A DNA stretch of 64,000 nt, from the NCBI RefSeq assembly GCF_001584335.1, contig NZ_LSBB01000019.1, positions 124,001 to 188,000 on the forward strand. Reading direction: 5' to 3'. The notes beneath the pieces were generated by a model, which saw only the letters and a program-made list of their open reading frames with translations, made no database searches and was not told the origin of the DNA. This document shows positions 9,593 to 19,422 of the stretch, one piece after another; positions within the stretch are counted from its first letter, which is position 1; each line of letters begins with the position of its first letter. This DNA is from Bacillus atrophaeus. Its GTDB lineage: Bacteria; Bacillota; Bacilli; Bacillales; Bacillaceae. Position numbers and translations under genes: made by a program.

Positions 9593-9696
9593 ATGTATAC
9601 CCTCCCAAAGCAACGTAGCCGCTTCAAATAAAGTCATTTCTTCCTCTACTTTACTATAAAAGAACGGCAATATCACTTTTTTACACTTTGACAAAC

Positions 9697-9721
9697 GAAA
9701 AAAGCCGTCTGTTTAGACAGC
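9697..9721 (-). terminator. Terminator of ytzD
   Basis: Minus-strand hairpin GCTGTCT / AGACGGC (one G-T pair) with a run of six T. It starts at the base after the ytzD stop codon. Confidence 0.7.
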
Positions 9722-9853
9722 TTATTCCGCAGAAGCAGGCGGTTCCTTTTCTGACAGCTCGACAAAACCGCTTTGATACACGTCAGTAATCTGCCGGATA
9801 GTCTCCTGCCCCTCTTTTTCATCATATATATACTGTTCTTGTTCTCTTTTCAT
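9722..9853 (-). CDS. ytzD: Small acidic protein downstream of argGH (43 aa), YtzD-like
   Basis: Translation begins MKREQEQYIYDEKEGQETIR and ends PPASAE. GGGAGG lies ten bases before the ATG. It follows argH on the same strand, the position of ytzD in B. subtilis; the symbol rests on position and size. Strongly acidic, no membrane segment, no known domain. A 12-bp inverted repeat sits directly in front of its ribosome binding site. Confidence 0.75.
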   Translation of the reverse strand: MKREQEQYIYDEKEGQETIRQITDVYQSGFVELSEKEPPASAE

Positions 9854-9865
9854 CCCTCTGGCCTC

Positions 9866-9902
9866 CCATTCATTATATAAGTAGGGTGGCTATAATGAAT
9901 GG
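9866..9902. repeat. Perfect 12-bp inverted repeat before ytzD
   Basis: Arms CCATTCATTATA (9866-9877) and TATAATGAATGG (9891-9902), loop 13 bases. On the minus transcript it lies between the argH stop and the ytzD start and its 3' arm runs into the GGGAGG of ytzD. No T tract follows, so it is not an ordinary terminator. Confidence 0.7.
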
Positions 9903-9919
9903 AATTTATGAAGGAAAAT

Positions 9920-11302
9920 TTAGCTACAAGCCTTTATGCTTTCCTTAGCTTTTACGAGTGCCTGCTCCACCTGTTTGAAACCGGTTCCTCCCGCGCTCAT
10001 TCGTTTTTCAACAGCATGATACGGGTCGAGAACGGTGTAAATATCTTCTTCAAAAAGATCGCTTGCTTCAAGAAAATCGCTAAATGGCATATCGCTTAAA
10101 TAAATACCTTTTTCGATGCATGTGTAGACCAGTTTCCCGACAATTTCATGAGCTTCTCTGAACGGCATGCCTTTTTTCGCCAAATAGTCAGCAAGCTCAG
10201 TCGCGTTAGAGAAGTCTTGCTTCGTCGCCTGCTTCATTACATCTTTATTAACCGTCATGGTCTCAATCATTCCTGTGAAGATCTGTAGGCTGCCTTCCAC
10301 AGTCTTCACCGTGTCAAACATGCCTTCTTTATCTTCCTGCAAGTCTTTGTTATAAGCGAGAGGGAGCCCTTTCATAATCGTGAACAGCCCCATCATATCA
10401 CCATACACACGGCCGGTTTTTCCCCGAATGAGTTCCGCCATGTCCGGATTTTTCTTTTGCGGCATCATGCTGCTTCCCGTCGCGTAAGTGTCATCAAGTT
10501 CAATGAATTTGAATTCCTGAGAGCACCAGAGAATGATTTCTTCCGAAAAACGGGAAAGATGCATCATCATCATGCTACTGTTGCTTAAAAATTCAAGAAT
10601 GAAGTCTCTGTCGCTTACTCCGTCCAGGCTGTTTTCGTATATAGAATCAAAGCCAAGAAGCTGTGCCGAATAATCCCGGTCAATCGGGAAGGTCGTGCCC
10701 GCCAACGCCCCGCAGCCGAGCGGAGACTTGTTAATGCGTTTCATCGAATCTTGAAAACGCTCTTTATCCCGCTCGAGCATCCAGAAATACGCGAGCAAAT
10801 GATGGGCAAATGAAATCGGCTGGGCGCGCTGAAGATGTGTATACCCGGGTAGAATCGTTTCCACATTCGCTTCCGCTTTTTTAATCAGCGCGTGTTGAAA
10901 CTGTTCGATCAGCTCGATAATATGGCCGACGTGATTTTTTAAATATAAATGCATATCAGTCGCCACCTGGTCATTCCGGCTTCGTCCGGTATGAAGCTTG
11001 CCGCCCAGAGGACCGATTTCATCAATGAGCATTTTTTCAATGTTCAAATGAATATCTTCATAATCGACTGAGAATTCCAAGGCGTTATCCTCAGCTTTTT
11101 GCAGAAGTGTATTCAGCCCCTCACGAATTTTCAGCTCTTCTTCTTCCGTCAGGATACCGCATTTTTTCAGCATTGCAGCATGTGCGAGAGACCCTGTAAT
11201 ATCTTCAGCTACTAAGTTTTGGTCAAATGTGATGGACGCCCCAAACTCATCGACCCATTTTTCCGGTGTTTTTTGAAATCGGCCTCCCCAAAGCTTCTTC
11301 AT
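9920..11302 (-). CDS. argH: Argininosuccinate lyase
   Basis: 460-aa enzyme for the last step of arginine synthesis (argininosuccinate to arginine plus fumarate). N-terminal KLWGGRFQ, the [20 protein letters not shown] region (about 108-127) and the superfamily signature [12 protein letters not shown] (about 276-287, flexible catalytic loop with the Ser) are intact. The ATG overlaps the argG stop (11299-11302), so the pair is one transcript. Length and order match B. subtilis argGH. Confidence 0.97.
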   Translation of the reverse strand: MKKLWGGRFQKTPEKWVDEFGASITFDQNLVAEDITGSLAHAAMLKKCGILTEEEELKIREGLNTLLQKAEDNALEFSVDYEDIHLNIEKMLIDEIGPLGGKLHTGRSRNDQVATDMHLYLKNHVGHIIELIEQFQHALIKKAEANVETILPGYTHLQRAQPISFAHHLLAYFWMLERDKERFQDSMKRINKSPLGCGALAGTTFPIDRDYSAQLLGFDSIYENSLDGVSDRDFILEFLSNSSMMMMHLSRFSEEIILWCSQEFKFIELDDTYATGSSMMPQKKNPDMAELIRGKTGRVYGDMMGLFTIMKGLPLAYNKDLQEDKEGMFDTVKTVEGSLQIFTGMIETMTVNKDVMKQATKQDFSNATELADYLAKKGMPFREAHEIVGKLVYTCIEKGIYLSDMPFSDFLEASDLFEEDIYTVLDPYHAVEKRMSAGGTGFKQVEQALVKAKESIKACS

Positions 11303-12510
11303 GCGTTAATCTGCTCCTTCTTTTTCACGATGCTGTTGACTTTCGTCGGCAGCCCCCACAGTTCAATAAAACCGATAGCTGCGTGGTGGTCAAACGCATC
11401 GTCTTTTGTATATGTTGCAAGTTTTTCGTCATAAAGTGAAAACTCTGATTTACGTCCTTCCACAATCGCGTGTCCTTTAAAGAGCTTAACGCGGACAACG
11501 CCGGTAACATGCTTTTGTGTTTCTTTTAAGAACCCGAGAAGCGCATCCTTTAACGGTGAAAACCATAGACCGTTATAAATGACTTCTGACAGCTTTTGTT
11601 CAATTGCCGGTTTAAAGTGCGCGACTTCTTTGACCAGTGTTAAATCCTCAAGCTCTTTATGCGCTTTAATCAGCGTCATAGCACCCGGGCACTCATATAC
11701 TTCCCGTGATTTGATGCCGACAAGGCGGTTTTCCACATGGTCAATTCTTCCGATTCCGTGTGCGCCGGCAACCTCATTCAGTTTCAGAATCAATTCAGAA
11801 AGTGAATACGATACGCCGTCGATTGATACCGGAACGCCTCCTTCAAACGCGATCTCGATGATCTCAGGAGTGTCTGGCGTTTTTTCCAAAGGTGCTGTCA
11901 GATCATATGCGCCTTCCGGCGGTGCTGCCCAAGGGTCTTCTAAAATGCCGCATTCGTTCGCGCGTCCCCAAAGGTTTTGGTCAATAGAGTACGGGCTGTC
12001 AAGATTGATCGGAATCGGAATCCCGCGGTCAGCCGCATATTCAATTTCTTCCTCACGAGACCATTGCCATTCACGGACAGGAGCGATTACTTCCAAATCC
12101 GGATTTAATGATTTGATAGAAACCTCAAAACGAACCTGGTCATTTCCTTTACCAGTGCATCCGTGCGCGACCGCTACCGCATTTTCCTTTTCCGCCACCT
12201 CGACTAATTTCTTAGCGATTAATGGACGTGATAATGCGGATACAAGCGGGTATTTTCCTTCGTATAGTGTATGCGCCTGAAGAGAAACAAGCGCAAACTC
12301 CTGTGCAAATTCTTCTTTTGCGTCAATGACGTAAGAGTTTGTCGCGCCCACTTCCAGCGCTTTTTGCTGTACAAATGCCAAATCTTTGCCTTCCCCTACA
12401 TCTAAACAGCAAGCAATGACATCATAACCTTGTTCTTGAAGCCATTTTATCGCTACAGAAGTATCAAGACCTCCTGAATATGCCAATACAACTTTTTTCT
12501 GTTCTGCCAT
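11299..12510 (-). CDS. argG: Argininosuccinate synthase
   Basis: 403-aa ATP-pyrophosphatase that condenses citrulline and aspartate. The PP-loop [13 protein letters not shown] is at residues 9-21, and the signatures [15 protein letters not shown] (about 113-127) and the Asp/citrulline-binding region are present. First gene of argGH; GAGGGG precedes the ATG. Upstream lies an AT-rich region with operator-like palindromes expected for AhrC/ArgR control. Confidence 0.97.
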   Translation of the reverse strand: MAEQKKVVLAYSGGLDTSVAIKWLQEQGYDVIACCLDVGEGKDLAFVQQKALEVGATNSYVIDAKEEFAQEFALVSLQAHTLYEGKYPLVSALSRPLIAKKLVEVAEKENAVAVAHGCTGKGNDQVRFEVSIKSLNPDLEVIAPVREWQWSREEEIEYAADRGIPIPINLDSPYSIDQNLWGRANECGILEDPWAAPPEGAYDLTAPLEKTPDTPEIIEIAFEGGVPVSIDGVSYSLSELILKLNEVAGAHGIGRIDHVENRLVGIKSREVYECPGAMTLIKAHKELEDLTLVKEVAHFKPAIEQKLSEVIYNGLWFSPLKDALLGFLKETQKHVTGVVRVKLFKGHAIVEGRKSEFSLYDEKLATYTKDDAFDHHAAIGFIELWGLPTKVNSIVKKKEQINA

Positions 12511-12544
12511 GTTAAAAATCCCCTCTCAACCGTGTTCTCTTTTT

Positions 12545-12578
12545 GTATAAAAATAAATTATTTTTAATAAAAATACAT
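12545..12578. promoter_or_regulatory. Candidate AhrC (ArgR) operator region of argGH
   Basis: Two facing ARG-box-like elements, TGTATAAAAATAAA (12545-12558) and, on the minus strand, TGTATTTTTATTAA (12565-12578), form a near-palindrome about 35 bp upstream of argG. AhrC repression of argGH is known in B. subtilis; site identity here is inferred from sequence alone. Confidence 0.5.
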
Positions 12579-12626
12579 TTTGTATGTATACACTTTAACA
12601 AGTAAATTCTGTTTTTTCAAGCTTTT

Positions 12627-12664
12627 TATAAAAAAAACTTCACCCATTTTTTCGAGTGAAGTTT
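12627..12664 (-). terminator. Terminator of moaB
   Basis: Minus-strand stem AAACTTCACTC / GGGTGAAGTTT with a run of eight T. It ends 13 bases after the moaB stop. Confidence 0.85.
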
Positions 12665-12676
12665 CGCAGGATTTAT

Positions 12677-13192
12677 TCATTTCATATCTTTTCTGATTTC
12701 TCTGATTACATGGGCAAGCTCCGGGATAATCAGCTTGTCCATCGCAAGCTTTACCGCACCGCTTGAACCGGGTGTGGAGAAGACGGCAGTATTCAGGATG
12801 ACCCCTGCCGCCGCTCTGGAAAGGATTGCGGCTGAACCGATATCCTCTGTATAGCTGAGCATTCTGAAAATCTCTCCGAATCCGGGCAGCTCTTTCGAAA
12901 ATAACGGAGTGACCGCTTCAATTGTCACGTCTCTTTGCGCAATGCCAGTCCCGCCGTTTAGAAGGACCGCATCTGTATATTCATCCATACAGCCAGATAA
13001 TACGGCTTTTTGAAGCGCATCCTTATCATCGTTTACGATGTGATAGGATACAATTTGGTGGCCGGCGTCTTCTAAATATTTCATCATCAGCCGGCCGCTT
13101 TTGTCATTCTCTTCCGTTCTTGTGTCACTGACAGTAATGACCATGCATCGAACAGTGCCGGGGGCTTCTTGTTTATGTTCTTCCACACTCAT
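12677..13192 (-). CDS. moaB: Molybdenum cofactor biosynthesis protein MoaB
   Basis: 171-aa MogA/MoaB-fold protein thought to adenylate molybdopterin. Visible: VSDTRTEENDKSG (about 20-32), the molybdopterin-binding signature LNGGTGIAQRDVT (about 78-90), and the GAAGVIL-like AAAGVILNTAVFSTPGSSGA segment. GAGGTGA precedes the ATG. Stands alone with its own terminator. Matches B. subtilis MoaB. Confidence 0.93.
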   Translation of the reverse strand: MSVEEHKQEAPGTVRCMVITVSDTRTEENDKSGRLMMKYLEDAGHQIVSYHIVNDDKDALQKAVLSGCMDEYTDAVLLNGGTGIAQRDVTIEAVTPLFSKELPGFGEIFRMLSYTEDIGSAAILSRAAAGVILNTAVFSTPGSSGAVKLAMDKLIIPELAHVIREIRKDMK

Positions 13193-13289
13193 GCTTTCAC
13201 CTCATTGATATGGCTGATATTATTCGTATTGATTACGATTATGTACGTTCATATCGTATCGTCTTTACATAAAAAATTCAATACACACG

Positions 13290-13319
13290 AAAAAAGCACA
13301 TTCGGCTGAATGTGCTTTT
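13290..13319 (-). terminator. Terminator of ackA
   Basis: Stem AAAAGCACATTC / GAATGTGCTTTT followed by TT on the minus strand. Confidence 0.85.
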
Positions 13320-13327
13320 CCTCCATA

Positions 13328-14515
13328 CTATTGAGCTAAACGGACTACATCACGGGCAATCATCACTTCTTCATCGGTCGGGATGATGATGACTTTAACC
13401 GGAGAATGCGGGTAGCTGATGAAAGCTTCCTCGCCGCGTACGTTATTAAGTGCAGGATCCCAGTATACTCCCATGAATTCAAGGCCGCGAAGGACGCGCT
13501 CTCTCACTTCGACACTGTTTTCACCGATTCCGGCAGTAAAGATGATAGCGTCAACGCCGCTCATTCTTGCCGCGTAAGAACCGATGTATTTGTGGATTCT
13601 GCTTGCAAATACTTCAAGCGCTGTTTCCGCACGCTCATTTCCTTCTTTTGAAGCTTCCACGATATCACGAAGGTCGCTTGAAAAACCGGAGATGCCAAGC
13701 AGTCCGCTTTTTTTGTTTAATGTATTTAATACTTCGTCTGCTGATTGACCTGTCTTCTCCATAATATAAGGAATGAGGGCTGGGTCGATGTTTCCGGAAC
13801 GCGTGCCCATCGCTACGCCCGCAAGCGGCGTGAAGCCCATTGATGTATCAATAGATTTTCCGCCTTCAACGGCTGCGATACTCGCACCGTTTCCAAGGTG
13901 GCAGGAAATAAGACGCAAATCTTCCAGCGGGCGGCCAAGAAGCTCAGCTGCGCGTTCAGTTACATATTTATGTGATGTGCCGTGGAACCCGTACTTACGA
14001 ATGCCGAATTTCTCATAGTATTCGTATGGAAGGCTGTACAGATAAGACTGCTCAGGCATTGTTTGGTGGAACGCTGTATCAAACACCGCAACCGCAGGAA
14101 CATTCGGAAGCACTTCTTTAAATGCTTTGATTCCGACAATGTTAGCCGGATTATGAAGCGGCGCCAGTTCAGAAATTTTTTCGATTTCATTTATCATTTC
14201 ATCCGTTAATAATACGGAATCACTGAATTTTTCTCCGCCGTGAACGACACGGTGGCCGATCCCGTCAATTTCATTCAAGTTTTTGATAATACCGAACTCA
14301 GTTAATTTGTTAAGCAGCATTTTAACTGCAACTGCATGATCTGGTATATCTGTAACTTCTGTATTTTTTTCGCCGTTTACAGAAATGGTAAACACACTGT
14401 CAGCGATACCGATTCGTTCAACTAAGCCTTTCGTTAATACTTTTTCTGAAGGCATTTCGAAAAGCTGAAATTTTAAAGACGAGCTTCCTGCGTTAATTGC
14501 AATAATTTTGGACAT
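13328..14515 (-). CDS. ackA: Acetate kinase
   Basis: 395-aa kinase converting acetyl phosphate and ADP to acetate and ATP (overflow metabolism). ASKHA signatures are intact: [16 protein letters not shown] at residues 4-19, [17 protein letters not shown] near 144-160, [10 protein letters not shown] near 177, and the phosphate-binding LGNGASIAA near 208. AAAGGAGCG precedes the ATG. A cre element upstream of the -35 region fits the known activation of ackA by CcpA. Length equals the B. subtilis enzyme. Confidence 0.97.
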   Translation of the reverse strand: MSKIIAINAGSSSLKFQLFEMPSEKVLTKGLVERIGIADSVFTISVNGEKNTEVTDIPDHAVAVKMLLNKLTEFGIIKNLNEIDGIGHRVVHGGEKFSDSVLLTDEMINEIEKISELAPLHNPANIVGIKAFKEVLPNVPAVAVFDTAFHQTMPEQSYLYSLPYEYYEKFGIRKYGFHGTSHKYVTERAAELLGRPLEDLRLISCHLGNGASIAAVEGGKSIDTSMGFTPLAGVAMGTRSGNIDPALIPYIMEKTGQSADEVLNTLNKKSGLLGISGFSSDLRDIVEASKEGNERAETALEVFASRIHKYIGSYAARMSGVDAIIFTAGIGENSVEVRERVLRGLEFMGVYWDPALNNVRGEEAFISYPHSPVKVIIIPTDEEVMIARDVVRLAQ

Positions 14516-14618
14516 GATTGTCGCTCCTTTTTACTCTGTATCAACATTCAACTTCTTTTGTTCGTTCTTGTTTTCCAAGCGCCAGATCGCGCCGGAAAAT
14601 ATCTGACTTTTCCATTTA

Positions 14619-14670
14619 AACATTGTCATGTCAGCATTTCAAGTCAACATCGTTATTGGTAACGTTTTCA
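14619..14670 (-). promoter_or_regulatory. ackA promoter with upstream cre (CcpA site)
   Basis: Minus strand: TGAAAACGTTACCA (14657-14670) matches the cre consensus TGWAANCGNTNWCA at all but one position. Nine bases further is TTGACT (14642-14647), a -35, with a weak AATGTT -10 at 17 bp spacing. A cre just upstream of the -35 is an activating position. A poorer cre-like stretch lies near 14736-14749. The rest of the 321-base gap back to ytxK holds only the ytxK terminator. Confidence 0.75.
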
Positions 14671-14779
14671 TAGAGAAGTCGTTATTTTCAGATTAGTAAA
14701 ACACCTGTTTCGGTCATTTTAAAGACGATTATTGAGTTAGCGTTTGTAAAGAAAGCCTGTTTCATTCATTGTTTGCCGC

Positions 14780-14829
14780 AAAAAAAACAGTTTAAGCACC
14801 CATCGCAAGATGTTTCCTTAAACTGTTTT
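14780..14829 (-). terminator. Terminator of ytxK
   Basis: Long stem AAACAGTTTAAG / CTTAAACTGTTT with an inner small stem in the loop, then TTTTTT on the minus strand. Confidence 0.8.
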
Positions 14830-14836
14830 GATTCAT

Positions 14837-15823
14837 CTATTTTTCTTCTTGAAACCACGTATCCAATTTAGCGATCATTTCGAGCATAGCCGGCTGGTTC
14901 GCAAATGACGGAAGATTGGCAAGCAGCATTTGTTTCGGCGGCTTCGTTTGATCGCCTTGTTTTTGAAGCACGAGAATGCTTTTGGCATGAGCCTCATCTT
15001 TAAATAGTGATTGAGGAAGCTGGAGCAGCGCATTCAGGTGGACCTTTTCGCTGAAAAAACGCTTGAGCTTATCACTTTGGGCGCTGTCAAATAAATGATT
15101 CGGAATCATAAAAAATAAGTAGCCGTCCGGTTTGGTGTGCTTCACGCTTTGTTCAATAAATAGGTGATGGGCGAAAGAATGGCCTTCATCCGCTTTTAAT
15201 TCGTACGCCTTCGCCCCTTCATCATTCGGATAAAATCCTACGGGAAGGTCGCAGATGACCGTGTCAACCGGGTCGACAAATACCGGTTCAAGGCTGTCCT
15301 GATGGAACAGTTCAATTTCCTTTTCCTGCAGGTTCGCCTGAGCATACGCGATTTTGAGCAGGACGTCATCAATCTCGATTCCATAGCTTTTAGCTATTTG
15401 TTCAGACTGCTGGTTTAAAACCGTGAGAAGGAGATTTCCCGTCCCGGCTGCGGGATCAAGGATCGTCATGTCCTTTTTCCCCTCAGTAAATTTATTGACC
15501 AAGTAGCTGATGAAAAGCCCGATTGTATCAGGTGTCATTTGTCTATTCGGGTGTGATTTGTCTTTTAAACCTTTTAAAATGGCGAGCTGAAACGCCTTCC
15601 GCACCCATTCGTGCTCATATTTATTAAATTCGGCTTTTGCAAGCAGAGCCTTCAGCGGTTCGGCTTTTTCAGCCGGAATTGAAAACTGGTCCGTTGTTTC
15701 AAGGAAATACATTTCCCCGGCTTCGGCAAGCGCCTCGATATATGAAATTTGCAGTTCTTTTGCTATCATTTGCGCGGCTTCATCCAGAAGCTCATAAACC
15801 GCGCCGACATGATCATTTTGCAT
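14837..15823 (-). CDS. ytxK: Adenine-specific methyltransferase-like protein YtxK
   Basis: 328-aa SAM-dependent methyltransferase-like protein with an N6-DNA-methylase fold. SAM motif I LDPAAGTGNLLLTV is near residue 118; the catalytic-motif position reads ICDLPVGFYPND instead of the canonical NPPY/DPPY, so activity on DNA is doubtful. ATG at 15823 has AAGGAGG upstream; a longer frame would begin within the tpx terminator. Located between tpx and ackA as in B. subtilis. Substrate unknown. Confidence 0.88.
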   Translation of the reverse strand: MQNDHVGAVYELLDEAAQMIAKELQISYIEALAEAGEMYFLETTDQFSIPAEKAEPLKALLAKAEFNKYEHEWVRKAFQLAILKGLKDKSHPNRQMTPDTIGLFISYLVNKFTEGKKDMTILDPAAGTGNLLLTVLNQQSEQIAKSYGIEIDDVLLKIAYAQANLQEKEIELFHQDSLEPVFVDPVDTVICDLPVGFYPNDEGAKAYELKADEGHSFAHHLFIEQSVKHTKPDGYLFFMIPNHLFDSAQSDKLKRFFSEKVHLNALLQLPQSLFKDEAHAKSILVLQKQGDQTKPPKQMLLANLPSFANQPAMLEMIAKLDTWFQEEK

Positions 15824-15842
15824 TGTCTTCCTCCTTGCCATG

Positions 15843-15878
15843 AAAAGAGCTCCGGCGTCAGCACCTGGAGCTCTTTTT
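15843..15878 (-). terminator. Terminator of tpx
   Basis: Stem AAAGAGCTCC / GGAGCTCTTT (minus strand) with trailing TTCATGG; almost symmetrical. It ends 20 bases before the ytxK start, which supports the shorter ytxK start. Confidence 0.75.
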
Positions 15879-15885
15879 CACCTGC

Positions 15886-16389
15886 TTACTTAAGTAATGC
15901 CTTTGCAGCCTCAATCGGCTTTTCGTAGTTCGGGTGATTGGTTGCTTCGCTCACATATTCAGCGTAGACAACTTTTCCGTTTTCATCAAGAACGAATACG
16001 GAACGGGCCAGCAGCCGAAGTTCTTTAATGTAAACGCCGAAAGCTTCCCCAAATGACATGTCTCTGTGGTCTGATAAAGTTTCCACTTTGTCAATTCCGT
16101 TCGCCCCGCACCAGCGCGCCTGAGCAAACGGGAGGTCTGCGCTGATGGTTAAAACGTTCACATCTCCAAGCTTTGCGGATTCTTCGTTAAAACGGCGGGT
16201 TTGCGCATCACAAACGCCTGTGTCGATAGAAGGGATAACTGAAATAATCGTTGCTCTTCCTTTGAAATCCGCTAACGATTTTTCTTCTAAACCGTTCGTT
16301 AACACTGTAAAGTCCGGAGCTTGCTCCCCAACTTTCACTTCTTGTCCGACTAATGTAACCGGGCCGCCTTTAAATGTAATTGAAGCCAT
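15886..16389 (-). CDS. tpx: Thiol peroxidase Tpx
   Basis: 167-aa atypical 2-Cys peroxiredoxin reducing peroxides with thioredoxin. Peroxidatic Cys in [14 protein letters not shown] (about residue 60), resolving Cys in [11 protein letters not shown] (about residue 94), and the catalytic Arg of the family is present. ATG at 16389 with GGGAGG upstream, giving [13 protein letters not shown] as in the B. subtilis protein; a longer frame has no ribosome site. Confidence 0.96.
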   Translation of the reverse strand: MASITFKGGPVTLVGQEVKVGEQAPDFTVLTNGLEEKSLADFKGRATIISVIPSIDTGVCDAQTRRFNEESAKLGDVNVLTISADLPFAQARWCGANGIDKVETLSDHRDMSFGEAFGVYIKELRLLARSVFVLDENGKVVYAEYVSEATNHPNYEKPIEAAKALLK

Positions 16390-16465
16390 TATATTTCCTC
16401 CCTTTGATATGTATAGTTCTATCATAGTAGAGTTTTATGCAAACTGCAAAGTTTATGCCAAGATC

Positions 16466-16500
16466 ATAAAAAAAGCTAACTGCAACCTGCAGTTAACTTT
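16466..16500 (-). terminator. Terminator of ytfJ
   Basis: Stem AAGTTAACTGCA / TGCAGTTAGCTT, three-base loop, then TTTTT on the minus strand. Confidence 0.85.
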
Positions 16501-16505
16501 AAAAG

Positions 16506-16946
16506 TTAAAGACCGATATCGTTCATTTTTTTGTTTTGGCCTTTGTCATTTTTTTTAAACATTTGCTGGATACGTTCAATTGTTTGCGGAGCGGAATCCA
16601 AAAGTTTATCAATCAAATGTGTATTTTCGTCTAAATGAAGCATTCTGACACCGGTTGTTCCGACAATCAAAAACGCGATTGGCGTGATGGACACACCGCC
16701 TCCGCTCCCGCCGCCGAACGGAAGTTTTTGTTCTTTGCGTTCATTATCTTCAGACTTCTTTTCGGCTGGCTTGCTGCCAAATTCACTTCCGCCCGCCGCA
16801 AAGCCGAAACCGACTTTAGAAACGGTTAAGATGACACTGCCATCCGGTGTTTCAACCGGATCTCCGATGATTGTATTGACATCAATCATTTCCTTCAAAT
16901 TTTCCATAGCGGTTTTCATTAAACCTTGAATGGGATGGTCTGCCAT
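16506..16946 (-). CDS. ytfJ: Sporulation protein YtfJ
   Basis: 146-aa protein of the GerW/YtfJ family (forespore-made; in B. subtilis required for normal L-alanine germination). Seen: N-terminal MADHPIQGLMKTAMENL, an internal KVGFGFAAGGSEFG and the glycine-rich GGGSGGGVSITPIAFLIVG stretch. AAGGAGG precedes the ATG, 12 bases after ytfI stop, so ytfIJ is one operon. Confidence 0.92.
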   Translation of the reverse strand: MADHPIQGLMKTAMENLKEMIDVNTIIGDPVETPDGSVILTVSKVGFGFAAGGSEFGSKPAEKKSEDNERKEQKLPFGGGSGGGVSITPIAFLIVGTTGVRMLHLDENTHLIDKLLDSAPQTIERIQQMFKKNDKGQNKKMNDIGL

Positions 16947-16958
16947 TGCGCTTCCTCC

Positions 16959-17642
16959 TTAAACTGATGAATCATTCTTTGAAGTTAATCGGGCTGATGG
17001 TTTCTTTCTGAATACAGATAAGCTGCCCCGCCAGTATCTTACAAATTTGAAAGCTGCAAGCATAGCATGCCCAAAGCGAAAAAAGAATATACACTGCAAA
17101 TGGGTTTTGGACACAGGCATTTGGAATGAAGGGATGACTTGATACACCGGTTTATTGGCAAAGCTGAAGTGTTCATACAGCATCCCCATTATTCCGCCCT
17201 TCACTGCCCAAACGCCGCCGGTTAAAATCCCTGTCGCCGCTGCGTCTTTGATTCCGACGATTGTCGTCCACTCTAATTTTGTGACGCGAAAACTCGCGAG
17301 AAAGGCGGCGCCGATCTTTCGCATTCTTACCACTTGCTTCATAAGCATTTCAATCCTGTCTATGCTTTCTCTAAGTTCACGATAGGTTAATTTTTTCTTT
17401 CCGCTGCTTTTTTTGGTCTTCGATTCTGTATCCTGTTTTACATCGATTGAGGCATCCTCTGGATTCAGTTTAATGACCGGAAATTCTTTTTTGACCCGTA
17501 TCAGCCCGTATAAGGACGTGAATTTCACCGTAAGTTTGTCATCATCATCTGAATGAAGATACTCAATGGCGATTTGGATTTTCATTCTGATAACCAGCAC
17601 GAAAAGAATGAGAATAAGTACGGCAGACAAGAGATATACCAT
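16959..17642 (-). CDS. ytfI: DUF2953 membrane protein YtfI
   Basis: 227-aa protein with one N-terminal membrane segment ([19 protein letters not shown]) and a DUF2953 C-terminal part ([20 protein letters not shown] and a second hydrophobic tract [14 protein letters not shown]). ATG at 17642 is preferred over the GTG three codons upstream because AGAGG is then better placed and length equals the B. subtilis protein. Cotranscribed with ytfJ; role unknown, sporulation by association. Confidence 0.87.
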   Translation of the reverse strand: MVYLLSAVLILILFVLVIRMKIQIAIEYLHSDDDDKLTVKFTSLYGLIRVKKEFPVIKLNPEDASIDVKQDTESKTKKSSGKKKLTYRELRESIDRIEMLMKQVVRMRKIGAAFLASFRVTKLEWTTIVGIKDAAATGILTGGVWAVKGGIMGMLYEHFSFANKPVYQVIPSFQMPVSKTHLQCIFFFRFGHAMLAAFKFVRYWRGSLSVFRKKPSARLTSKNDSSV

Positions 17643-17681
17643 ATCCTTCACTTCCTCTTAGAAAGCATTATCGTCCAATTC

Positions 17682-17718
17682 AAAAAAAAATAAACCCGGA
17701 CCGAGGCCGGGTTTATTT
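17682..17718 (-). terminator. Terminator of sppA-yteJ
   Basis: Stem AATAAACCCGG / CCGGGTTTATT followed by nine further T on the minus strand. Confidence 0.88.
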
Positions 17719-17721
17719 TAG

Positions 17722-18216
17722 TCATTTGCGATATAGCTTTTCATGCACGACAGTCGTATCGGCAAAATAATCATGTATCCCCTGCTTCTTAGGAGTTACT
17801 CCGACAACGATATACAGAATCCAGATTTTAAGAATATACCGGCCGACGACCTCCCTGAAGATCACCGCGCTCCAGGTGAGAGAAGTATCCGGCTTAATTG
17901 AAACAACCTTGAGCCCAAATACCATTTTCCCGAGCGTTTGACTGAAACATTTTGTCATCAGCGCAAAATAAGCGAGAAAGACAATGAGGGTTGTCACTGA
18001 ATAGGCTGAAATCGTAAAAACGCCCGATGTTTTCGGCAGTCCCATGACACTAAAGAGCGGTGAAACGATTAAGTGGTTCAGCCCCCATACAACAAGCCAA
18101 TCAAGCAAGAACGCCCAAAAACGGATCCAAAATCCCGCGTACGCACGCTCAAACAGTTCCGCCTTTTCCGCAGGGGGCGCTTCATTGCGGTTCAAGTCAT
18201 CATATGTCGCGTCCAT
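17722..18216 (-). CDS. yteJ: RDD-family membrane protein YteJ
   Basis: 164-aa RDD-domain protein with Arg/Asp signature in AYAGFWIRFWAFLLDWLVVW (about residues 30-49) and three membrane segments. In B. subtilis YteJ modulates the membrane protease SppA and contributes to lantibiotic resistance. AGGAGG upstream; begins 12 bases after the sppA stop, thus cotranscribed from the SigW promoter. Confidence 0.93.
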   Translation of the reverse strand: MDATYDDLNRNEAPPAEKAELFERAYAGFWIRFWAFLLDWLVVWGLNHLIVSPLFSVMGLPKTSGVFTISAYSVTTLIVFLAYFALMTKCFSQTLGKMVFGLKVVSIKPDTSLTWSAVIFREVVGRYILKIWILYIVVGVTPKKQGIHDYFADTTVVHEKLYRK

Positions 18217-18228
18217 TATTTATCCCTC

Positions 18229-19233
18229 CTACTTCGCATAGAGATACATCATTCTCGGCGAGCTGGATTGTGAAATTAATTCCTTCATATTCAGAAAATC
18301 AATTTCGCTCTTAAACATTTTGTTCGCCCCCATCGAAAAGAGAGAACCTAAGCCGAAGCTTTCCTCATAGGTGACAACAGATGCGTCTTTCAGATTTTTA
18401 TGATCTTTTTTCATTGCAGCAATCGTATCATCATAAAAGCCAAGCTCATCAACGAGATTCAATTTCTTCGCTTGTTTGCCATCATAAACACGTCCGTCGG
18501 CGATTTTTTTCACTTCCGCTTCAGACATGTTTCTCCCCTTCGAAATGACATCTACAAAACCTTCGTAAGAATTATCAACCATAGATTGCATGATTTTCTT
18601 TTCTTCATCTGTCATGTCACGAGTGGCAGACATGATGTCCTTGTGAGCACCGCTTTTAATTGTTTCAAATTTGATGCCGAGCTCATCGGCCAGCTTCGAA
18701 TAGTTAACACTTTCCATAATAACTCCGAGAGAACCGGTGATCGTTTCCGGTGATGCGTAAATCTTATCTGCGTCCGCTGAGATATAATACCCCCCGGAAG
18801 CTGCCATTGAACCCATTGATACATAGATCGGTTTCTTTGTTTCTTTTTTAATCTCTTCAAGCTTTTTATGTATTTCGGCACTTTCGTAGACGCCGCCGCC
18901 GGGAGAGTTCACTTTCAGAACAATTCCTTTAACGGTCTTGTCTTCTTTGGCCTGTTCAAGGTTTTTCAAGAACGTTCTGTGATTATAGCCGTCTGAACCG
19001 AGCAGACTGCTTGAATCCCCATTGTCTTGAATCGTTCCGCTGACTTCGAGTACAGCGATTTTACTGGAGAGGTTTCCGTCTTCCAGCGTGACTTCTTGTG
19101 ATTCATCGTTCAGTGACGTAATATCCGTGTTGCCGCTGAAATTTTCAAAGAAAGCGATTGTAAGACTCGCAATTAATGAAACGCCGAAAATCCCAAGCGC
19201 AATCACCAATGCAATCCATCGTTTTGCATTCAT
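18229..19233 (-). CDS. sppA: Signal peptide peptidase SppA
   Basis: 334-aa membrane protease of the S49 family. N-terminal anchor ([19 protein letters not shown], residues 6-24), catalytic Ser in [16 protein letters not shown] (about 143-158) and the Lys region [12 protein letters not shown] (about 195-206). Start chosen at 19233 (AAAGGAGG upstream); longer frame passes through the SigW promoter. First gene of sppA-yteJ. Confidence 0.95.
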   Translation of the reverse strand: MNAKRWIALVIALGIFGVSLIASLTIAFFENFSGNTDITSLNDESQEVTLEDGNLSSKIAVLEVSGTIQDNGDSSSLLGSDGYNHRTFLKNLEQAKEDKTVKGIVLKVNSPGGGVYESAEIHKKLEEIKKETKKPIYVSMGSMAASGGYYISADADKIYASPETITGSLGVIMESVNYSKLADELGIKFETIKSGAHKDIMSATRDMTDEEKKIMQSMVDNSYEGFVDVISKGRNMSEAEVKKIADGRVYDGKQAKKLNLVDELGFYDDTIAAMKKDHKNLKDASVVTYEESFGLGSLFSMGANKMFKSEIDFLNMKELISQSSSPRMMYLYAK

Positions 19234-19271
19234 TGTTTCTCCTCCTTTTATAAAACATGTCCCCTTCATTA

Positions 19272-19297
19272 TACGACTGGCGTAAGAGAATGTTTCA
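19272..19297 (-). promoter_or_regulatory. SigW promoter of sppA-yteJ
   Basis: Minus strand TGAAAC (19292-19297), 16 bp, CGTA (19272-19275): an exact match to the ECF sigma-W consensus, about 40 bp before the sppA start. sppA belongs to the SigW regulon in B. subtilis. Confidence 0.88.
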
Positions 19298-19422
19298 TTT
19301 TCATTCCAAAGCTTTGGCTTACCCAATAAGCATCAAACATGGTACACTTATGGCCAAAGGTATTTTAACACAAATACTGGATGGCAGAAAAACTTAAATA
19401 TGACAGCAAAGGGGAAATGATT

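Noticed and set aside
11579..12280. Long plus-strand open frame (233 codons) opposite argG
   Set aside because: Mirror of the argG codons, Ser/Pro-rich with no domain and no ribosome site; argG is certain.
14736..14749. Second cre upstream of ackA
   Set aside because: At least four mismatches to the consensus; too weak to list separately.
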